A stretch of 64,000 bases of DNA, from the NCBI RefSeq assembly GCF_024139115.2, contig NC_085141.1, forward strand, positions 244,271,047 to 244,335,046. Direction: 5' to 3'. The stretch comes from Armigeres subalbatus (taxonomy: Eukaryota; Arthropoda; Insecta; Diptera; Culicidae). The translations under genes were made by a program, and so were the position numbers. Shown one piece after another: positions 1 to 14,100 of this stretch; the stretch's first letter is position 1; the number at the start of each line of letters is the position of its first letter. The notes beneath the pieces are model-generated. The model ran no database searches and was not told where the DNA came from. It was given only the letters and a program-made list of their open reading frames with translations.

Positions 1-2165
1 ATTTCTGCAGTACTTGGCGAATGGCGAACACCTGGTCCGTGGTGGAGCGTTCGCCCATAAAACCCGCCTGGTACTGCCCCACGAACTCCCTTGCAATTGG
101 TGCTAGTCGACGGCATAAAATTTGGGAGAGTACCTTGTAGGCGGCGTTCAGCAATGTGATTGCGCGGTAGTTGCTACAATCCAGCTTATCGCCATTTTTG
201 TAGATGGAACACACGACACCTTCCATCCACTCCTGCGGCAAAACTTCCTCCCCCCAAATCTTGGTAATGACCCAGTGCAGCGCTCTAGCCAGTGCCTCGC
301 CACCGTGTTTAAATAGCTCTCCTGGTAGTTGGTCAACCCCAGGGGCTTTGTTGTTCTTCAGCCGGCTAATCTCCTCCTGGATTTCCTGGAGATCCGGAGC
401 CGGTAGAATTATGTCCTGCGCGCGTTCTCCCAGGTCCATCACCATACCGCCATCTTCGTCTGCCACATCGCCATTCAGGTGCTCTTCGTAGTGCTGCCGC
501 CACCTTTGGATCACCTCACGCTCGTTCGTAAGAAGGTTCCCGTTTATGTCCTTACACATATCAGGCTGTGGCACGTGGCCCTTACGTGAACGGTTTAACT
601 TCTCATAGAACTTTCGTGTGTTATTAGCGCGGTACAGTTGCTCCGTTTCTTCACGGTCTCGATCTTCCTGCTGGCGCTTTTCCTCCGGAAAATCGAGTTT
701 TGTCTGTTCCGTGCCTGTTTATATCGTGCCTCGTTCACCCTCGTGCGGTGTTGCAGCAATCTCGCCCATGCTGCATTCTTCTCTTCCACTAACTGCTCAC
801 ATTCGCCGTCATACCAGTCGTTTCTCTGATCCGGGGACCGTGCCTAGTGCAGCGGTTGCGGTGCTACCAATGGCGGATCGAATATCTCTCCAGCCATCTT
901 CAAGAGACGCTGCGCCTAGCTGCTCTTCCGTTGGAAGTGTCACTTCCAGCTGCTGCGCGTATTCTTGGGCTAGTCTACCGTCTTGTAGCCGCCCAATGTT
1001 AAGCCGCGGCGTCCGACTTCGACGCGTGTTGTACACCGTCGAGAGTTTTGAGCGCAGGCATACTGCAACGAGGTAGTGGTCGGATTCAATATTCGCACTG
1101 CGGTAAGTGCGGACATTCGTGATGTCGGAGAAGAATTTACCGTCGATTAGAACGTGATCGATTTGGTTTTCCGTTTCTTGGTTAGGTGATCTCCATGTGG
1201 CCTTGTGGATATTTTTGCGGGGAAAGAAGGTGCTTCGGACTACCATTCCGCGGGAGGCTGCGAAGTTTATGCATCGTTGGCCGTTGTCATTCGATACGGT
1301 GTGCAGACTATCCGGTCCGATGACCGGTCTATACATTTCCTCCTTCCTACCTGTGCGTTCATGTCACCGATGACGATTTTAACGTCCCGCAGTGGGCATC
1401 CATCGTATGTCTGCTCCAGCTGTGCGTAGAACGCTTCTTTCTCGTCGTCGGGTCTCCCTTCGTGTGGGCAGTGCACGTTGATGATGCTATAGTTGAAGAA
1501 ACGGCCTTTAATCCTCAGCTTGCACATCCTTGCGTTGATTTGCTGCCACCCAATCACGCGTTGGCGCATCTTACCCAGCACTATGAAGCCGGTTCCCAGC
1601 TCGTTGGTGGTGCCACAGCTTTGGTAGAAGGCAGTCGCTCGATGCCCGCTTTTCCACACTTTCTGTCCTGTCCAGCAAATCTCCTGCAGCGCCACGACGT
1701 CGAAGTTGCGGGGATGTAATTCATCGTAGATCATCCTGCCGCAACCTGCGAAACCTAGCGACTTGCAATTCCATGTTCCAAGCTTCCAATCGTGATCCTG
1801 TATTCGTCGCCTAGGTCTTTGCCGATTATATCGAGTCGCATTATCTCTTATATTGTTCGTAATGATTGGTTTTCTAGGCGGCTTATTGGGCCTGCGCAAA
1901 CCTCCTGTCTCGTCGGAGGGCCGTCGTGTCAGGGCTGTTTAGCGTCCCACCTAACACCAGGACTTGGGCTTGTGCGCTTTGAGCGGCACACGGTCGCTTT
2001 GGTGGGGCCTACTTGCGGATACATGCAGCTTTTTATAGAGGTTTAACAGGGCCCACTGTCAAACCCCACCACATCCTAGGCAAGCCCCACAACTCGCAGA
2101 TGGCCTGGGGAGGGATCGTCAAGCCCTTGGACATAGTCCCTGCTGCCCGTAGACGTGCCCCTTAG
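1..2165 (-). mobile_element. RTE-clade non-LTR retrotransposon, 5' part, decayed
   Basis: Read on the minus strand this is a 5' leader (about 2165-1900) followed by an apurinic endonuclease domain (about 1790-1080, with LGTWNCKSL, ALQEICW, IGDMNAQVG, ESDHYLV) and then the start of a reverse transcriptase (about 560 down to base 1, with YRAITLLNAAYK and GERSTTDQ). The order endonuclease then RT in one long ORF, and the motif wording, match the RTE clade as in the element at 40410-43852, but the two are clearly different families. The reading frame changes at about 1345, about 800 and again near 600, so no protein can be made. The RT core and 3' end lie beyond the window edge. The 5' boundary is inferred from the end of similarity to RTE leaders, next to a GACGTAGTTTACGTCA motif at 2165-2180. 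Confidence 0.85.
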
Positions 2166-3216
2166 ACGTAGTTTACGTCAAAAATCTTAAACAACCTGCC
2201 TGTTACAGTCGAACAAACATGGCTGCTAAAAAACCAAGTCAAAGTAATTTTTCACGCAAGTTTTTGCGTTTATGAGTTAAAGAAGTCCATAAATCTAGCG
2301 TAATGTAACTGAAATATGCTCGATGCACTTTCCTAATGCCGCGGTGATAAATATTTCGCTGCAAAACGATGTATGACCGCTGTATTATTGATTTATTTGC
2401 GTGATGAGCCAAAATTTTATCCTATGCTAACATTATCTCACGTTACCCTACGGGATTTACAACGTGTTGCATGCAATATTGTATAGCAAGGACAAATGCA
2501 GCAAAATTGCATTTTGTACGTGTCATATTCAACATTAGGACTCGTGCGTGGTCCCGTGGTGCTACAGTGGCCTACAGTAGAAGGGGCACAATGTTGTCCG
2601 CATTCATTTGTTGATATTTTTTTCGGCTGTGAGTTGGCTTAGTATTTTGATTACCACCAACACAAAGGAGAAACTTCTACGTATTTATGGAAACAACACG
2701 TATGCGGTAAGCTTTTCAAAAAGTTTTAGCCAAACTTTTTGAATTATTAGCTATTTGGTTTTATCCTAATTTATACTTTCAATTATTGAACATTAGGGGC
2801 CCCAACTATGTAATTGAAAAAAAAAACCCAGATTAATCCACCCTGCGGCGATGATGTCTTTCTCGTGCATCATAAAATGTACTTATTGAAAAAATATCAT
2901 AAGAAAGGTAAAAAAACACTTCAGAGGAATAGATCGCATTCTTTCTATCATTTTGCATATTTTTGCATTAATTAACACGCATTGCCACTATTACTGTGAA
3001 AAAAAAAACCTATTTTAAAATTATTTTCCCAGGGTGAAAAAAACAATTATTTTTCAATAATTCATTCCCCGTCGAATGCAACTTGTTGCGAGTAAATCGG
3101 GTAATGTTAAGTTTCAAAAAGTGTGTCTACAAAACTTGTACACATACACAGATACATACACACATACAGACATCAGCTCGGTTCGTCGAACTGAGTCGAT
3201 CGATATATAACACTAT

Positions 3217-3370
3217 AGGTCTCTGGGCCTTCTATCAAAAGTTGTTTTTTGGAGTAATCTTATAGCCTTTCGGTACAACTTTGTTGTACGAGAAAGGCAA
3301 ACATTATTACTAAAAATGTTGCTATAGGATCACTCCTAAAACGAACTTTTGATAGAAGACTTGGAGACCC
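3217..3370. repeat. MITE-like inverted repeat
   Basis: A left arm at about 3217-3266 (containing CTTCTATCAAAAGTT) is repeated in inverted orientation at about 3322-3370 (AACTTTTGATAGAAG). The loop contains GTACAACTTTGTTGTAC, itself palindromic, next to CCTTTC/GAAAGG. The sequence upstream (CATACA-rich, then TCGGTTCGTCGAACTGAGTC) resembles a repeat that I recall as frequent in Aedes, but I cannot verify the family. The arms are imperfect, as expected of an old non-autonomous element. Confidence 0.55.
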
Positions 3371-4002
3371 AATATATCAATTAACTTAGCACGGCAAACT
3401 GATGTGATGTATGTAGTAGGTGTATGTGTAAAATTGTTGGTAAATTAGGTTTCATTGTTTGCTTTTGAAAGTTGGCTCGATCGAACATTGCGATATAGGA
3501 TTATTGGAAAATCACTGCAAAAAAATGCACGATATTGAATGAATGCAGAAATATGTGCAAACAATAATCATTAGTTAAGTGCGCAATAACCCGAGCAGGA
3601 GAAAACAACTAAGCAATGCCTAATTACATTCTTGATACCTTACACTGTTATAAACTTGGCTTTTATAAGAGGTAAAGTACCAACAAATAATATCAAAAAA
3701 GAATATGCTAAACTTAGGCATAGCATGCTTAGGTATTTTAATGACAAACTAAAACTAATTTGTTATTCGTATGGTATGGTAATAATGGAATATGTTATAC
3801 CCAATGTATTTTGCATATATATATTTTGGTATTATTCTTTTGATATTTTACCTGTTATTCACACCAATTCCATATCTAAGTAGGGTATCAATAATAGAAT
3901 TCGGTATTTTGAAATTATTTCCTCCTGCTCGGGATAACACAGAGGAGCGACATGCTTTTTTTTTACTATGGATTTTGACAGGTTTTCCTGTTCGTTCTTT
4001 TT

Positions 4003-4022
4003 TGGGGGATAAATTTATCCCC
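4003..4022. repeat. Perfect 20 bp palindrome
   Basis: GGGGGATAAATTTATCCCCC reads identically on both strands. It lies in otherwise AT-rich sequence with no gene nearby. It may be the centre of an eroded foldback element; no longer arms are evident. Confidence 0.9.
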
Positions 4023-5006
4023 CAGTGTCAAATTACCCCAATACTGATTTATTTTGTAATAGTATGTGCGTGAATTTTGAATGTTTACGTTTTTACAGGA
4101 GAATATGATGCAAAACGCCCATACCACTCAGTAATGTAACATGATACAATCATGAGAAAATAGAGAAAAATTTAACGAAGTATCAATTCAAACAATTTTA
4201 CACTCGATTCCATGCTTCAAACTTAAGAATGTTCAACTTATTTGCTCAATTATGTAGAATGCTAGTTGCTCAAGGTAATGTCTATGCCTTTGTTCGTTTT
4301 ATATCATTTTCACCCTTGCAATTGTTTATGTTGCATTCGCAGTGAACTCGTATTGGTGATGCAGAAAAGATGTGACAAAAATGGCGTAGCTTGTCATCCC
4401 CGTGGGATAACATACTCTGTTATTACAATGCCAAACGCATAACAAATTATTATTCGTTTGGTTTAAAAATACTTAAGTATATTGTATTGTATCTTTTGGT
4501 TTGTTAATTAAATGTACATTATTCCAATTCTATAATTAACCCTAGATTGATAACCCTTATTCGCTGTATTACAATTAATTTCGTATTTCTATGCTTATTT
4601 AAAAAATATACTGCATTATTATCTCACATTGCGCAATTTAAAAACTGTTTTATGGTATTCTATCCGCATTTTGTCGTAACGTGGCTAAAACATATCTTGC
4701 TCTGTAGTGTGCTGCATACATACAATCTAAATTTCGTTTTCGTGTGTTTCCATGAAACGCTGGTCTGATGTCTGATTCCAGTTCATAATAGTAAACACCT
4801 CCCAGTGAAGAGTGGTTAATCTGTGTGCAAGGGAAATATATGCATTCGAAAAGCGATAGGCACAGACACCTATCCAGCAGCAGCAATCGTCGTATTTGCC
4901 ATCGTGGAAGTTTCACTACTCCGCCAAGACCGGAATAGTTAAAAAGGTAAACTAAATCGAAGCGTAGCGTTGTCAAGTTCAAGAAGACATTCCAGTGAGT
5001 TGTGGT

Positions 5007-5012
5007 TCAGTT
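5007..5012 (+). promoter_or_regulatory. Possible DAP1 initiator (TCAGTT)
   Basis: TCAGTT matches the arthropod initiator consensus TCAGTY and sits 61 bp upstream of the DAP1 start codon, which would give a short 5' UTR. A second similar site, TCCAGTG, is at 4991. No TATA box is seen at the right distance, in keeping with a housekeeping promoter. A 5' UTR intron cannot be excluded. Confidence 0.3.
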
Positions 5013-5072
5013 GTCATAGGTGGGAAGTTAACAATATTTTTTCCGTAGAATTCAAACAGTGCAGTGAGAAAG

Positions 5073-5118
5073 ATGGCTGATGAAGACAAAGGATTAGTTG
5101 CTGGACATCCTCCAGCAG
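5073..5118 (+). CDS. DAP1: DAP1 coding exon 1
   Basis: It codes for MADEDKGLVAGHPPA plus the first base of the next codon (phase 1). It is followed directly by the donor GTGAGTAA. Confidence 0.92.
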
Positions 5119-8100
5119 GTGAGTAATATCGATTATCTACAGCATGTTTACTGGATTGCCAAGATATGCAGTAACTTTATTATTGTAGTGTTATGAATGA
5201 TGATTTCATTCGGGTGAAATCATTTTAGATACATCTGCTGTACTAGACATCATTCTCTGCTCTATTTTTTCCTTACTATGTCTTGGTGTTTCAGCTCGGA
5301 CAAAGTGGTGCACCTGATGCATCAGTGCAATGTGCATCAGAAATTATAATCAACAGTGAATAGTATCCTATGATAATGATCAAACTTTTCCTGAATGTAT
5401 TTGCAGTGAAGGCTGGCGGTATGCGAATTGTGCAACACAAAGCTCCCAATACAGAGCGACCAGCTAAGGACCCCGTGGAAGTCATCGGCTTATCAGTAAG
5501 TATACATGAGGTTTTCTTTTTCTTATGCTGCTGCTAATGCCTAATCAGGGTTGTAGCAATTACAAATTAGAAGGTATACAGATCTTACACGGTATCGTTA
5601 GTATTTGTAAATATTGCCCGATATTAATTGATTAGCGATTATTGCCAATTGCGTCTTATTTAAGGCGCTATTCGTTTACGACAACAGTTCTCTAACTTCT
5701 TGATGAGTGGTAGGTATTTCTTCAGATTTTGGCATTATTAGTTGTAGGGGAGGAGGGGGTAATCTCGCCAAAGGGGTGAAATGGCCAATGCTTATTTCAA
5801 GATGAAAATGCAATCGCGTGTTGAATTTGTATCTCCACCCAGGTGCATGTTCGTACGATGAAGCAATTTAAGCTGTTTTCAAAATTAACTCCAACAATTA
5901 CATCACAAAAACAAAAGATTAAATTATTAATAATGGAGTAAATATTATAAAAATTATAAAAATTGGACCATCCTAAATAAGGATCTAGTCTATTTTATGT
6001 ATTATTTTGCTTACTTTTAAAGTTTAGATAACTGTTATGTCTATTCATTATAATGAATTATTGGCAGTGGCTGTTTTTCTACCCTCCGCTTCTACATCCA
6101 GGCGCTATCGTATATGCGCAAATAGCCAGCATGAGTTAACCGCCAGAAATTTGTATGGCGAAAGACATGTAACGCAGGTTTTCTCAAAATTAGGGAATTT
6201 TCATGAAAAACTATTTGGTACCGGTTATGAAGGATGTTCTTTATGTTCTTTATTGTTTGATTCATCAACAGACAACTTAGGTCCTAATGATGCTTATCCT
6301 AATTAATACTAATAAAAGTAATTATAATAAAATCATCGTTAATTATGAAACATGGCAGAATAAGCCCTTGTAAAATTACGACGAATCGTCTGTCTGGATA
6401 GATTAAAATCAAAACATGTGGCAACCTCGTTGAATGCCCGCTGTAGACCCACCATCGCTCCACGTTGTCCGTAATTCGTTCTTCGAAAAGGTATCCTCAG
6501 CATTCCGTTATTTCGCAGTGGCCTAGGTCGAACGTTCAAGTTTACTGATTCCAGAATTTCAGGGCAGTCGATTCTGCCTTGAAGCGTATCAGCAACGACC
6601 ATGGCCCGTGCAATGTCCCTCCGCAATTGTAGGCTTTCAAGATTAATCAATTGACAACGGCTGCTATAACTTGGTAACCGGAATGGGTTTCGCCATGGAA
6701 GCAACCGAAGAGCAAAACGAATGAAGCGGCGTTGAACAGATTCAATTCTTACTGATCCGTTCTGGTAATTAGGATGCCATACAGCGGAACAATATTCCAG
6801 CGTAGATCGAACCAGCGAACAGTACAGTGATTTCAAGCAATAAACATCGGTGAAACCCTTGGCGACGCGAAAGATGAATCCTAATGTTCTAGAAGCCTTC
6901 TCGATCACGTAAGAGACATGATGCTTGAATGTTAGCTGCGTATCTAGAATAACACCAAGATCCTTTATACAGTTCACACGTTGCATCACAATTCCATTGA
7001 GCTCATAGTTGTAAATTATTGGCTGATGTACACGAGTGAAAGAGATCACGGAACATTTGCTAGGATTGACAACCATCCGGTTCAATGTGCACCAAGCCGC
7101 AAATGAATTAATATCTTGTTGTAGGTCCATTGCGTCAGAGATAGACCGAATTAGTGCATAGAGCTTCATATCATCCGCATACGACAGTCGCGGTCCTCGA
7201 AGCACATTGTTTACATCGTTGAAATACAAGAGGAATATCAAAGGGCCAAGATGGCTTCCTGAGGAATGCCTGAGGTTGCCAAAAATTCAGTGGACTGAGA
7301 ATTGCCTACCGTAACAGACAGTCTCCGTCCGGTGAGATATGAATGGAACCAGCGCAAAAGATAACCAGCAATGCCAAATCTTTCCAATTTCGCAACCGTG
7401 ATAGCGTGGTTAATTTTATCGAAAGCTGCAGATAGGTCCGTATATACAACGTCCGTTTGTGCTTTCTGCACAAAGCTGTCGGTAATGCTCGAAGTTAGGC
7501 ACAAAAGATTAGTGGTCGTAGATCTGCCTGAGATGAACCCATGTTGATCGGCACTCAGATGTTGCTTACAGTGAGATATGAGTGGTTCTGTTACAACTAG
7601 CTCGAATAATTTGGATGCAGCGCACAAGGATGAGATGCCGCGATAATTGTTGACATCTTTTCGATCACCCTTCTTGTACACGGGAAACATTGTAGCGGTT
7701 TTCCACACGGACGGAAAAAGTCCACTGGATAGCGATTTGTTGAAAATCAATTGAAAGGGAGCGAGCAGAAGTTCGATGTGCCTTTTCAAGAACGCAGACG
7801 GAATGCCATCCGGACCTGGACTCATGGATGATTTTAACTGCGAGTTAGCTCTACGGATCATTTCTACATCTACGAAAAACGTGGCCCAAGTGATCCCGAC
7901 TGCAGGAACGTTGTTAGTAGCCTCAGCGATTGTGACATCAGAGATGACATCGTTACAATAGGTGCTCACAAACTTGTCGGCAAATAGCTGACAGATGGAT
8001 TGGGGTGTAGAGGCCACTTCCTCGTCCAGAGTCATTGTTGTAGGGAGCCCAGCTTGTTTCCTTTGTTCATTTATGTACTTCCAGAACGTTTTAGGCCTGG

Positions 8101-11100
8101 TCCTCAAGTTTTGCTGTATATTTTGCTGATATTGAGAAAACAGAGTCGGCTAACAATCTTGTACGCAGAGTTTAATTTTTTTGTAGTGCTCACGCAACGA
8201 TAAGGAACCGTGTTTGGAATAGCGCTTGAGAGCAGCGCTTTTAGCAGTTTTCATTCTACGAAGCTGACGGGTCTGCCAAGGACAACTATAAGGAGCGACG
8301 ATTTTCTTAGGAACATGTCTTTCAATCACGTGCAATAATATGCGATAAAGTCAATGCCGCATTCTCTGCATCACAACCGCCAAGAATGTCAACCCAGTCC
8401 AATGTAGCAAAGAACTCAGCAATGCTATGATGATCGGCGTTATGGAAATTGTAGATTATGGGCTCGATCGATGCAACAACATTGGCTCGCGTGTTATTCA
8501 GCTTGAGTATCAACGAAGGATGATGGTTAACTACTTTAACTAACGGTGATGGAGCATGCAAAATTAGCGGAGCAGCTTCCTGAGCGCTAACAAAACACAG
8601 ATCCAAGCTGCGATTATTTTCGTTGGTAACGTGATTGATTTGACGTAACGTGGCTGTGCTGTAGTAATCGAGGAGTTTGGAGGCGTGACTGTGTAATGAA
8701 GATCGTTCCATATCTATGTGAAGGAACCCGTTGCAGGAGGAACTCCACGAAATTCCTGGCAGATTGAAATCACCGATAATGATGATTTCGTCCGAAGCAT
8801 TAGTCATTTCTATCACTGACAAGACTGATTGTGTGTGAGCTTCGATCAGTGTATCATCGCGAACACGATCAGGAGGTATGTATAGTGCACACAGGAACAC
8901 CGAACGATGGGAAAGCTGGAGGCGCACCCATACTTGCTCGACACATCCCCATAAGTCGTTGTAAATAACTCTTGTTTTCCTTTTTTTATTCACTGCGATT
9001 GGGCCGCCCCCTCCAGTTGATTTGCGACTGTTCATGGGGCCACGGTCGCAGCGAAAAACTTCGTATTCAGGCCCAAAGACCTGACTAGATAGGGTACACA
9101 CAATCACATCGTAGCAATCATCGGACGTGGCAAGAAGATATTGTTCGACATCACAGTTCATCCCACCGGCGTTCTGATAATATATCAGCACTTCGTCAAC
9201 GCAAACGAGGTTGGAATCCACAAACGGGGCTCTAGAAGTTTGAACGGCATCAGGCGGTGAAGGTTCAGGGATGTAAGAGTACTTGCCTGCAATAGCAGGT
9301 TGGGAGCTCCCCGATCTACATCTAAGTTCAGGGCCAGGACGACTTCGAAGAACGTTGGCTGCAACAGGCGCGACTGAACTAGAGCAACCGGGAAATTCTC
9401 CCGACATGCTTTTCATGGGGCGTCCTGGAGATCCAATGGAAGCTTGTTGACTTGCGTTGTGGACCAGCAGAGAGGAATGCGAATCTCGATGGAAATCACC
9501 ACCGGGTGAGGTGCTGGAATTTTGAGCAGCATGAGGCAACGAAGGTGGAGGTCCTGGGTCCTGGGTGGAGGAAAAATCGTCACGCAGAGAAGAAATACAA
9601 TCAGAAGAATACTTGCCTGTGCAAGCATGGTGGAAGCCCCCTTTTCTACCACCAATCTCAGGACCCAGACGGCTATGATGATCGGAGGCAGCAGAGAGCG
9701 GGACTGGATTGGGCCGATCAGGGGCTTCCAACAAGCTTTCTATTGTGCGTCTGGGTGATGCGGAGTCTTCAGGAGAGGTGATTTGGCATCGTACGGAAGG
9801 ACGTTGGGCGGTTTCGCAGTGGTTTTCAATCAGCATGCCGGATCCTGTCCGGAAGTGGGAGTCAGAAACTGGGAGGCGTTCGGGTCTGGAGATATGACGA
9901 CAGACGGCGTGTTCACACGGGGCATCCATAGGTTTTTTGAGAGGTCCTCAAACTCTCGGAAAAGTATTCCTGTCGGCCAGGTGTCTGGGCGGAGTGCGAC
10001 TTCCTTTAGTCTTACGGCCAATCCGATCTTGAACGAAACGAAGCTCATTCTGCTGGTATCGGCACCTTTCTTCACTAGCGGAATAACCTTAACGGGATCT
10101 TCGCACTGGACACATTCTTTCACCAGTTTTTCGATGGACTCGCATTGCACACTAGGATGTATTCTTGAGAGATACAACCAGAACTGCTCGACGGATTCAG
10201 GGACAGTAAGAACCTCAGCAGAAACAGAGCAAACACTTGCTCTAGTACCGCTAACGAGAGATTTGCTGATGAGCAAGCTATCATGGTATCCACTACTACG
10301 CCTACCAAATATTTTTTCGATTAAGGTGCTTAATTTCGAGAAATCGAACATTAGATGCCTTTCGCCATACTGATTTCAGAAAGTTAACTCCTAATGTGCC
10401 CCTGTAAGCTCGCTCAAAGCAGGCGATTCATTCATAATTTTGATGTAACACAATGTCAATTTGCACTACTCACTCACTTGTTGGGGTAACATGAGTATCC
10501 ATTTGAGGGGTGATAACGGCATGTTGAGATGAACCATAACTTCAAATTTGAGTTTATTTACATTTCCAAAATTGAAAAAAAGTGTGTGCTGCTGTAGGTA
10601 TATTGATTTTTGATAATTGTGCTTATGAAAGCGTGAGGTAGATTAGAAATAGGTTCCTAAAGGGTTTCACCTTAAGTGTAATATGATTAAAGAAATATAG
10701 TTTGGTGTTATAATTGTGTAGGTGGTAATCAGAAGCGATGGTTAATCAACAAACCATAAATCGCCTAGGGTAATTAAACAGTTCGGAAAATTTTTGGGTT
10801 TTGGAAACATCTAATTCTATGATGTTTTTTTTTATTTCTAGGATGCTAACCCTCGGAGAGTATTTCGAAATTTCGTAAAAAAAATCATAAGTTAAAAGAC
10901 AAGTTTTGAGAATACATACGATCAAACCATTCAAAATTCTTTGGAATCGTTTGAGCATGAGCACGAACATTATGACCGCACAATTCGTAGTTGCTACTCC
11001 GTGATTGACTAGAACTTGCGGAGAGGAAACAATAAATGGGGCTTGGGATTTGCTACCCATTCTCAATGTACACGTTTCGGGAGCTCAAATATTTAAAGTC

Positions 11101-14100
11101 AATAACGGCGCCGGCCACGTCCTTACGGTCATATAGGAAGGGAAGGGTTGTTAGTCCGATTCGCGTTGCTACTAGAGACCGAGTATACCTCTGCATCTCC
11201 ACGATTGTCTTGGGATAGGATATCGGATAATTTATATCGATTCACTTCGGTAAGTGATGCAATCTATGGGATGAGAAATAACATTAATTCGCTGTTTCGC
11301 CACGAGAAAAATGTTAAACCATGCACGCTCGGTGGCATATGAAAACTGAGGAGAATAGCGTTTTGGACGACCGACTGGACGCGCAACAGTCTGTATACCT
11401 ACTTGCCCGATAGCTACTGCAAACTATGGACGATCGTACTTGTCTCGACCGGAGCAAAGCGCAATGCAATAGCATGATCCACCAAATATCAAACAGATAT
11501 TCTTTCTTCCGCTCGCGACGAGTAATATACGCACTGTACTTACTTTCCCGATGGCTAGGGGAAAGAGGGGCAAGATGGTCACCCTAACTGGTAATCTTCT
11601 CCTTCGAATTTAGCTAATTTGTCCATGTAAAATCTTAATGATGACCTGTCTTTGACAAGTATCAATAAACACTGATTAAGGACATAGTTGAGAGTACCAC
11701 GATGGCAGCCAATACCTCCCGCACTCCTCTCCCACCAACATTCGAATGCATCGAACAAAAGTTTAATATTCAAATTACTAACCTGTTCACAGCATATTTA
11801 TTCACTTCCCGTAATAATGAACATGTTTATCCAAAAAGTTCTATGCATTTCGGCTCGAATTACATCATAAATCAGCAGTTTCGTGCCAATTTAATAGCCG
11901 TTTGCGATTTGGTGGGTTTATCACTGCACTTCACTTGTTCTCAAAGGGCATTGGAAAAATACCACTTCTCCGCACATGAGCAGCTCGAAATGTGATAGAA
12001 TGCAAATTAAACATCACTTTTTGAATTCAGTCACTTTGAACCGAAAACTTTGTATAAACTGCTAGTTTTGCCCGAAAAAAAAAGATGAAAAACTGATCGC
12101 GGAGCGAATGTAAACACTGGCACCGGCAGCAGCAAACTAATAATTAGGGTGGTTCAAAAAATGATTTTGCTCCGCCACGCTCAGTTATGATTCATAATTT
12201 GGGTGTCATCCGATGGTTTGGGCTGGTTTGAATAAAGGCTTATCGTGCACAGGTCGTTTCAGGTTTGTATGACAGTTGATATGGCGAGGTTGAATTTTAC
12301 ATTATTCTGATTGTGGCACTCCGTCATTGGGCGCTGGCGAGGGGGGAGACCATATGACCGGATGAAATATTCAAGAGCTTTAACTCCATAGACAATGCAT
12401 ATTGAGTGGTCGTTTCAATAGTTGGTAGTCGATTTTAATCGAGGTTGCGAATCTTCCGCATGATAATTAGGCTTCTCAGAAGGCATCAGTGAAACGTATA
12501 ATTCATCTTCACCTTTATGCCGTTTAAGTATCTTATAAACTGGTTTTAAAAAAGGTGTTCTTATGATGCCTATATTTACCATATTGAGCGACTTGGCCAC
12601 CCCCTCGGGGGTGTATTGAAAGTATGCTGAAATTATTTAGAACAGGTGACGCATTCCTTGCACTTTTAGGGATCATGCTCAAATGATGTTTAGCTTAAAA
12701 ATGTTGTATTCCATGTTGATTTGTTGACCTCTGGCTACTACTACAATATCTGAATTTGCCTAAAACTTTTTTTTACGATTCAAACCATATCCGTTGTTTA
12801 AATCATCTCTGATTCAGGCAGAAACTAATTTGATGATTTTTGAAATGCATTTAAGGGTTAGGCGACTCTTAATCCTGGAGATGAAATTGTCCCGCCTCAA
12901 GTCGACGTATATCCAAATATTTATATCCTATTGATCATAATTACTGTAAATCTCTCAAATTATTATTGTAGATAGGCTATAGTTATATAAAAGCCTTGGT
13001 AAATATGAATTTGTGCTATAATTTTGACTTCAAACCTTAAATTATGTAACTACAAAATTATAAGAAGAATTTCAACTAAACCATCTTAAAATCAATATTT
13101 CAAGAACAAGTCTCGCTTAACTTTTCAAAAGGCTTTTGATTGCAGTACTCAAATTAATTCATGAAAAAAATGTTACTTAGGTCCTTTTGAAAAGTTAAGT
13201 GAGAAGTGAGGTTGTCAAAGTGCGTTTTTCAGTTGTATAGCCCTTTTACATTATTGTTAACCATCCCTCGTAATAAAAATGTGAATATAATGCTCATTTA
13301 AGTCATAATCAACGTTGGCTGTATTGCCCCATATGTCGATCTTGTCCCACTTTCCCCTACTCATTTCTCGACGACTAAAACACGCACTGTATTTACTTGC
13401 TCGATGGCTACTGCAAACTATTGAGGATCGCGCTTGTTTCGACCGGAGCAAACCGCAATACATGCGCATCTTTTAATATTTTTGCGACGACTCAAACGCG
13501 CACTGCACTTACTTGCTCGATGGCTACTGCAAACTCATACAAAATCATTTGGAATCGTTTGAGATACAAACATACGATCAAACCATTCAAAATTATTTTT
13601 AATCATTTGGGATACAAATTGAAATTTCCGGAATTAATAAAATATTTATTTGGTGTTCGTTTCTTAGACATTTTGAATTATCATGGTGTTCATAACTCTG
13701 ATGAAAGTTTCATGTTTTTGATGCATGATAATGTTTGATTTGATAATGTTCGCGTCGAAGTTTCTTTTCTTCATGGCACGATCCATTGACGAATAAGAAG
13801 CGTTATCGAAAGCTCCTTCAATGTCCAAGAAAGAACAAAGTGCTATTTCTTTTACCGAAAGCGCTTTTTCCACTTTAGATACCACTGTATGAAGTGCCGT
13901 AATTGTTGACTTACCGGACTGGTAAGCAAACTGGAACTTAGACAGTGGATGTTTAATCATGTAATTTGAGTTGATATAATCACTCAACACCTTTTCCATA
14001 GTTTTCAACAGAACTGATGAAAGACTAATGGGCCTGAACGATTTAGGATGCGTCTTATCTCGCTTTCCTACTTTTGGTATAAAGATCACTTTTACTTTCC

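Larger units (their letters stand above)
2181..4980. other. AT-rich intergenic DNA upstream of DAP1 with small repeats
   Basis: No coding sequence can be supported here; the short ORFs lack codon structure or homology. The stretch contains homopolymer A/T runs, a CA-rich tract near 3140-3170, an inverted repeat at 3217-3370 and a perfect 20 bp palindrome at 4003-4022. Other than these I see nothing in it. Confidence 0.6.
6330..10380 (-). mobile_element. CR1/jockey-group non-LTR retrotransposon in DAP1 intron 2
   Basis: On the minus strand this holds, in order, an ORF1 (10351-9830), a linker and endonuclease (9929-8322), and a reverse transcriptase (8107-6339). It lies in antisense to DAP1. 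The 3' UTR is short and AT-rich (about 6338-6300). The RT shows YTDLSAAFDKINH, the turn ATSGIPQ and the catalytic box LSYADD, which place it in the jockey/CR1 group; the exact family needs a search. Because ORF1 and the whole of ORF2 are present, it is close to full length. At least two frame breaks show it is dead. Confidence 0.85.

Noticed and set aside
11702..11995. 97-codon open frame starting MAANTSRTPL
   Set aside because: No recognised domain, unremarkable codon use, and it sits among repeats in the DAP1 intron.
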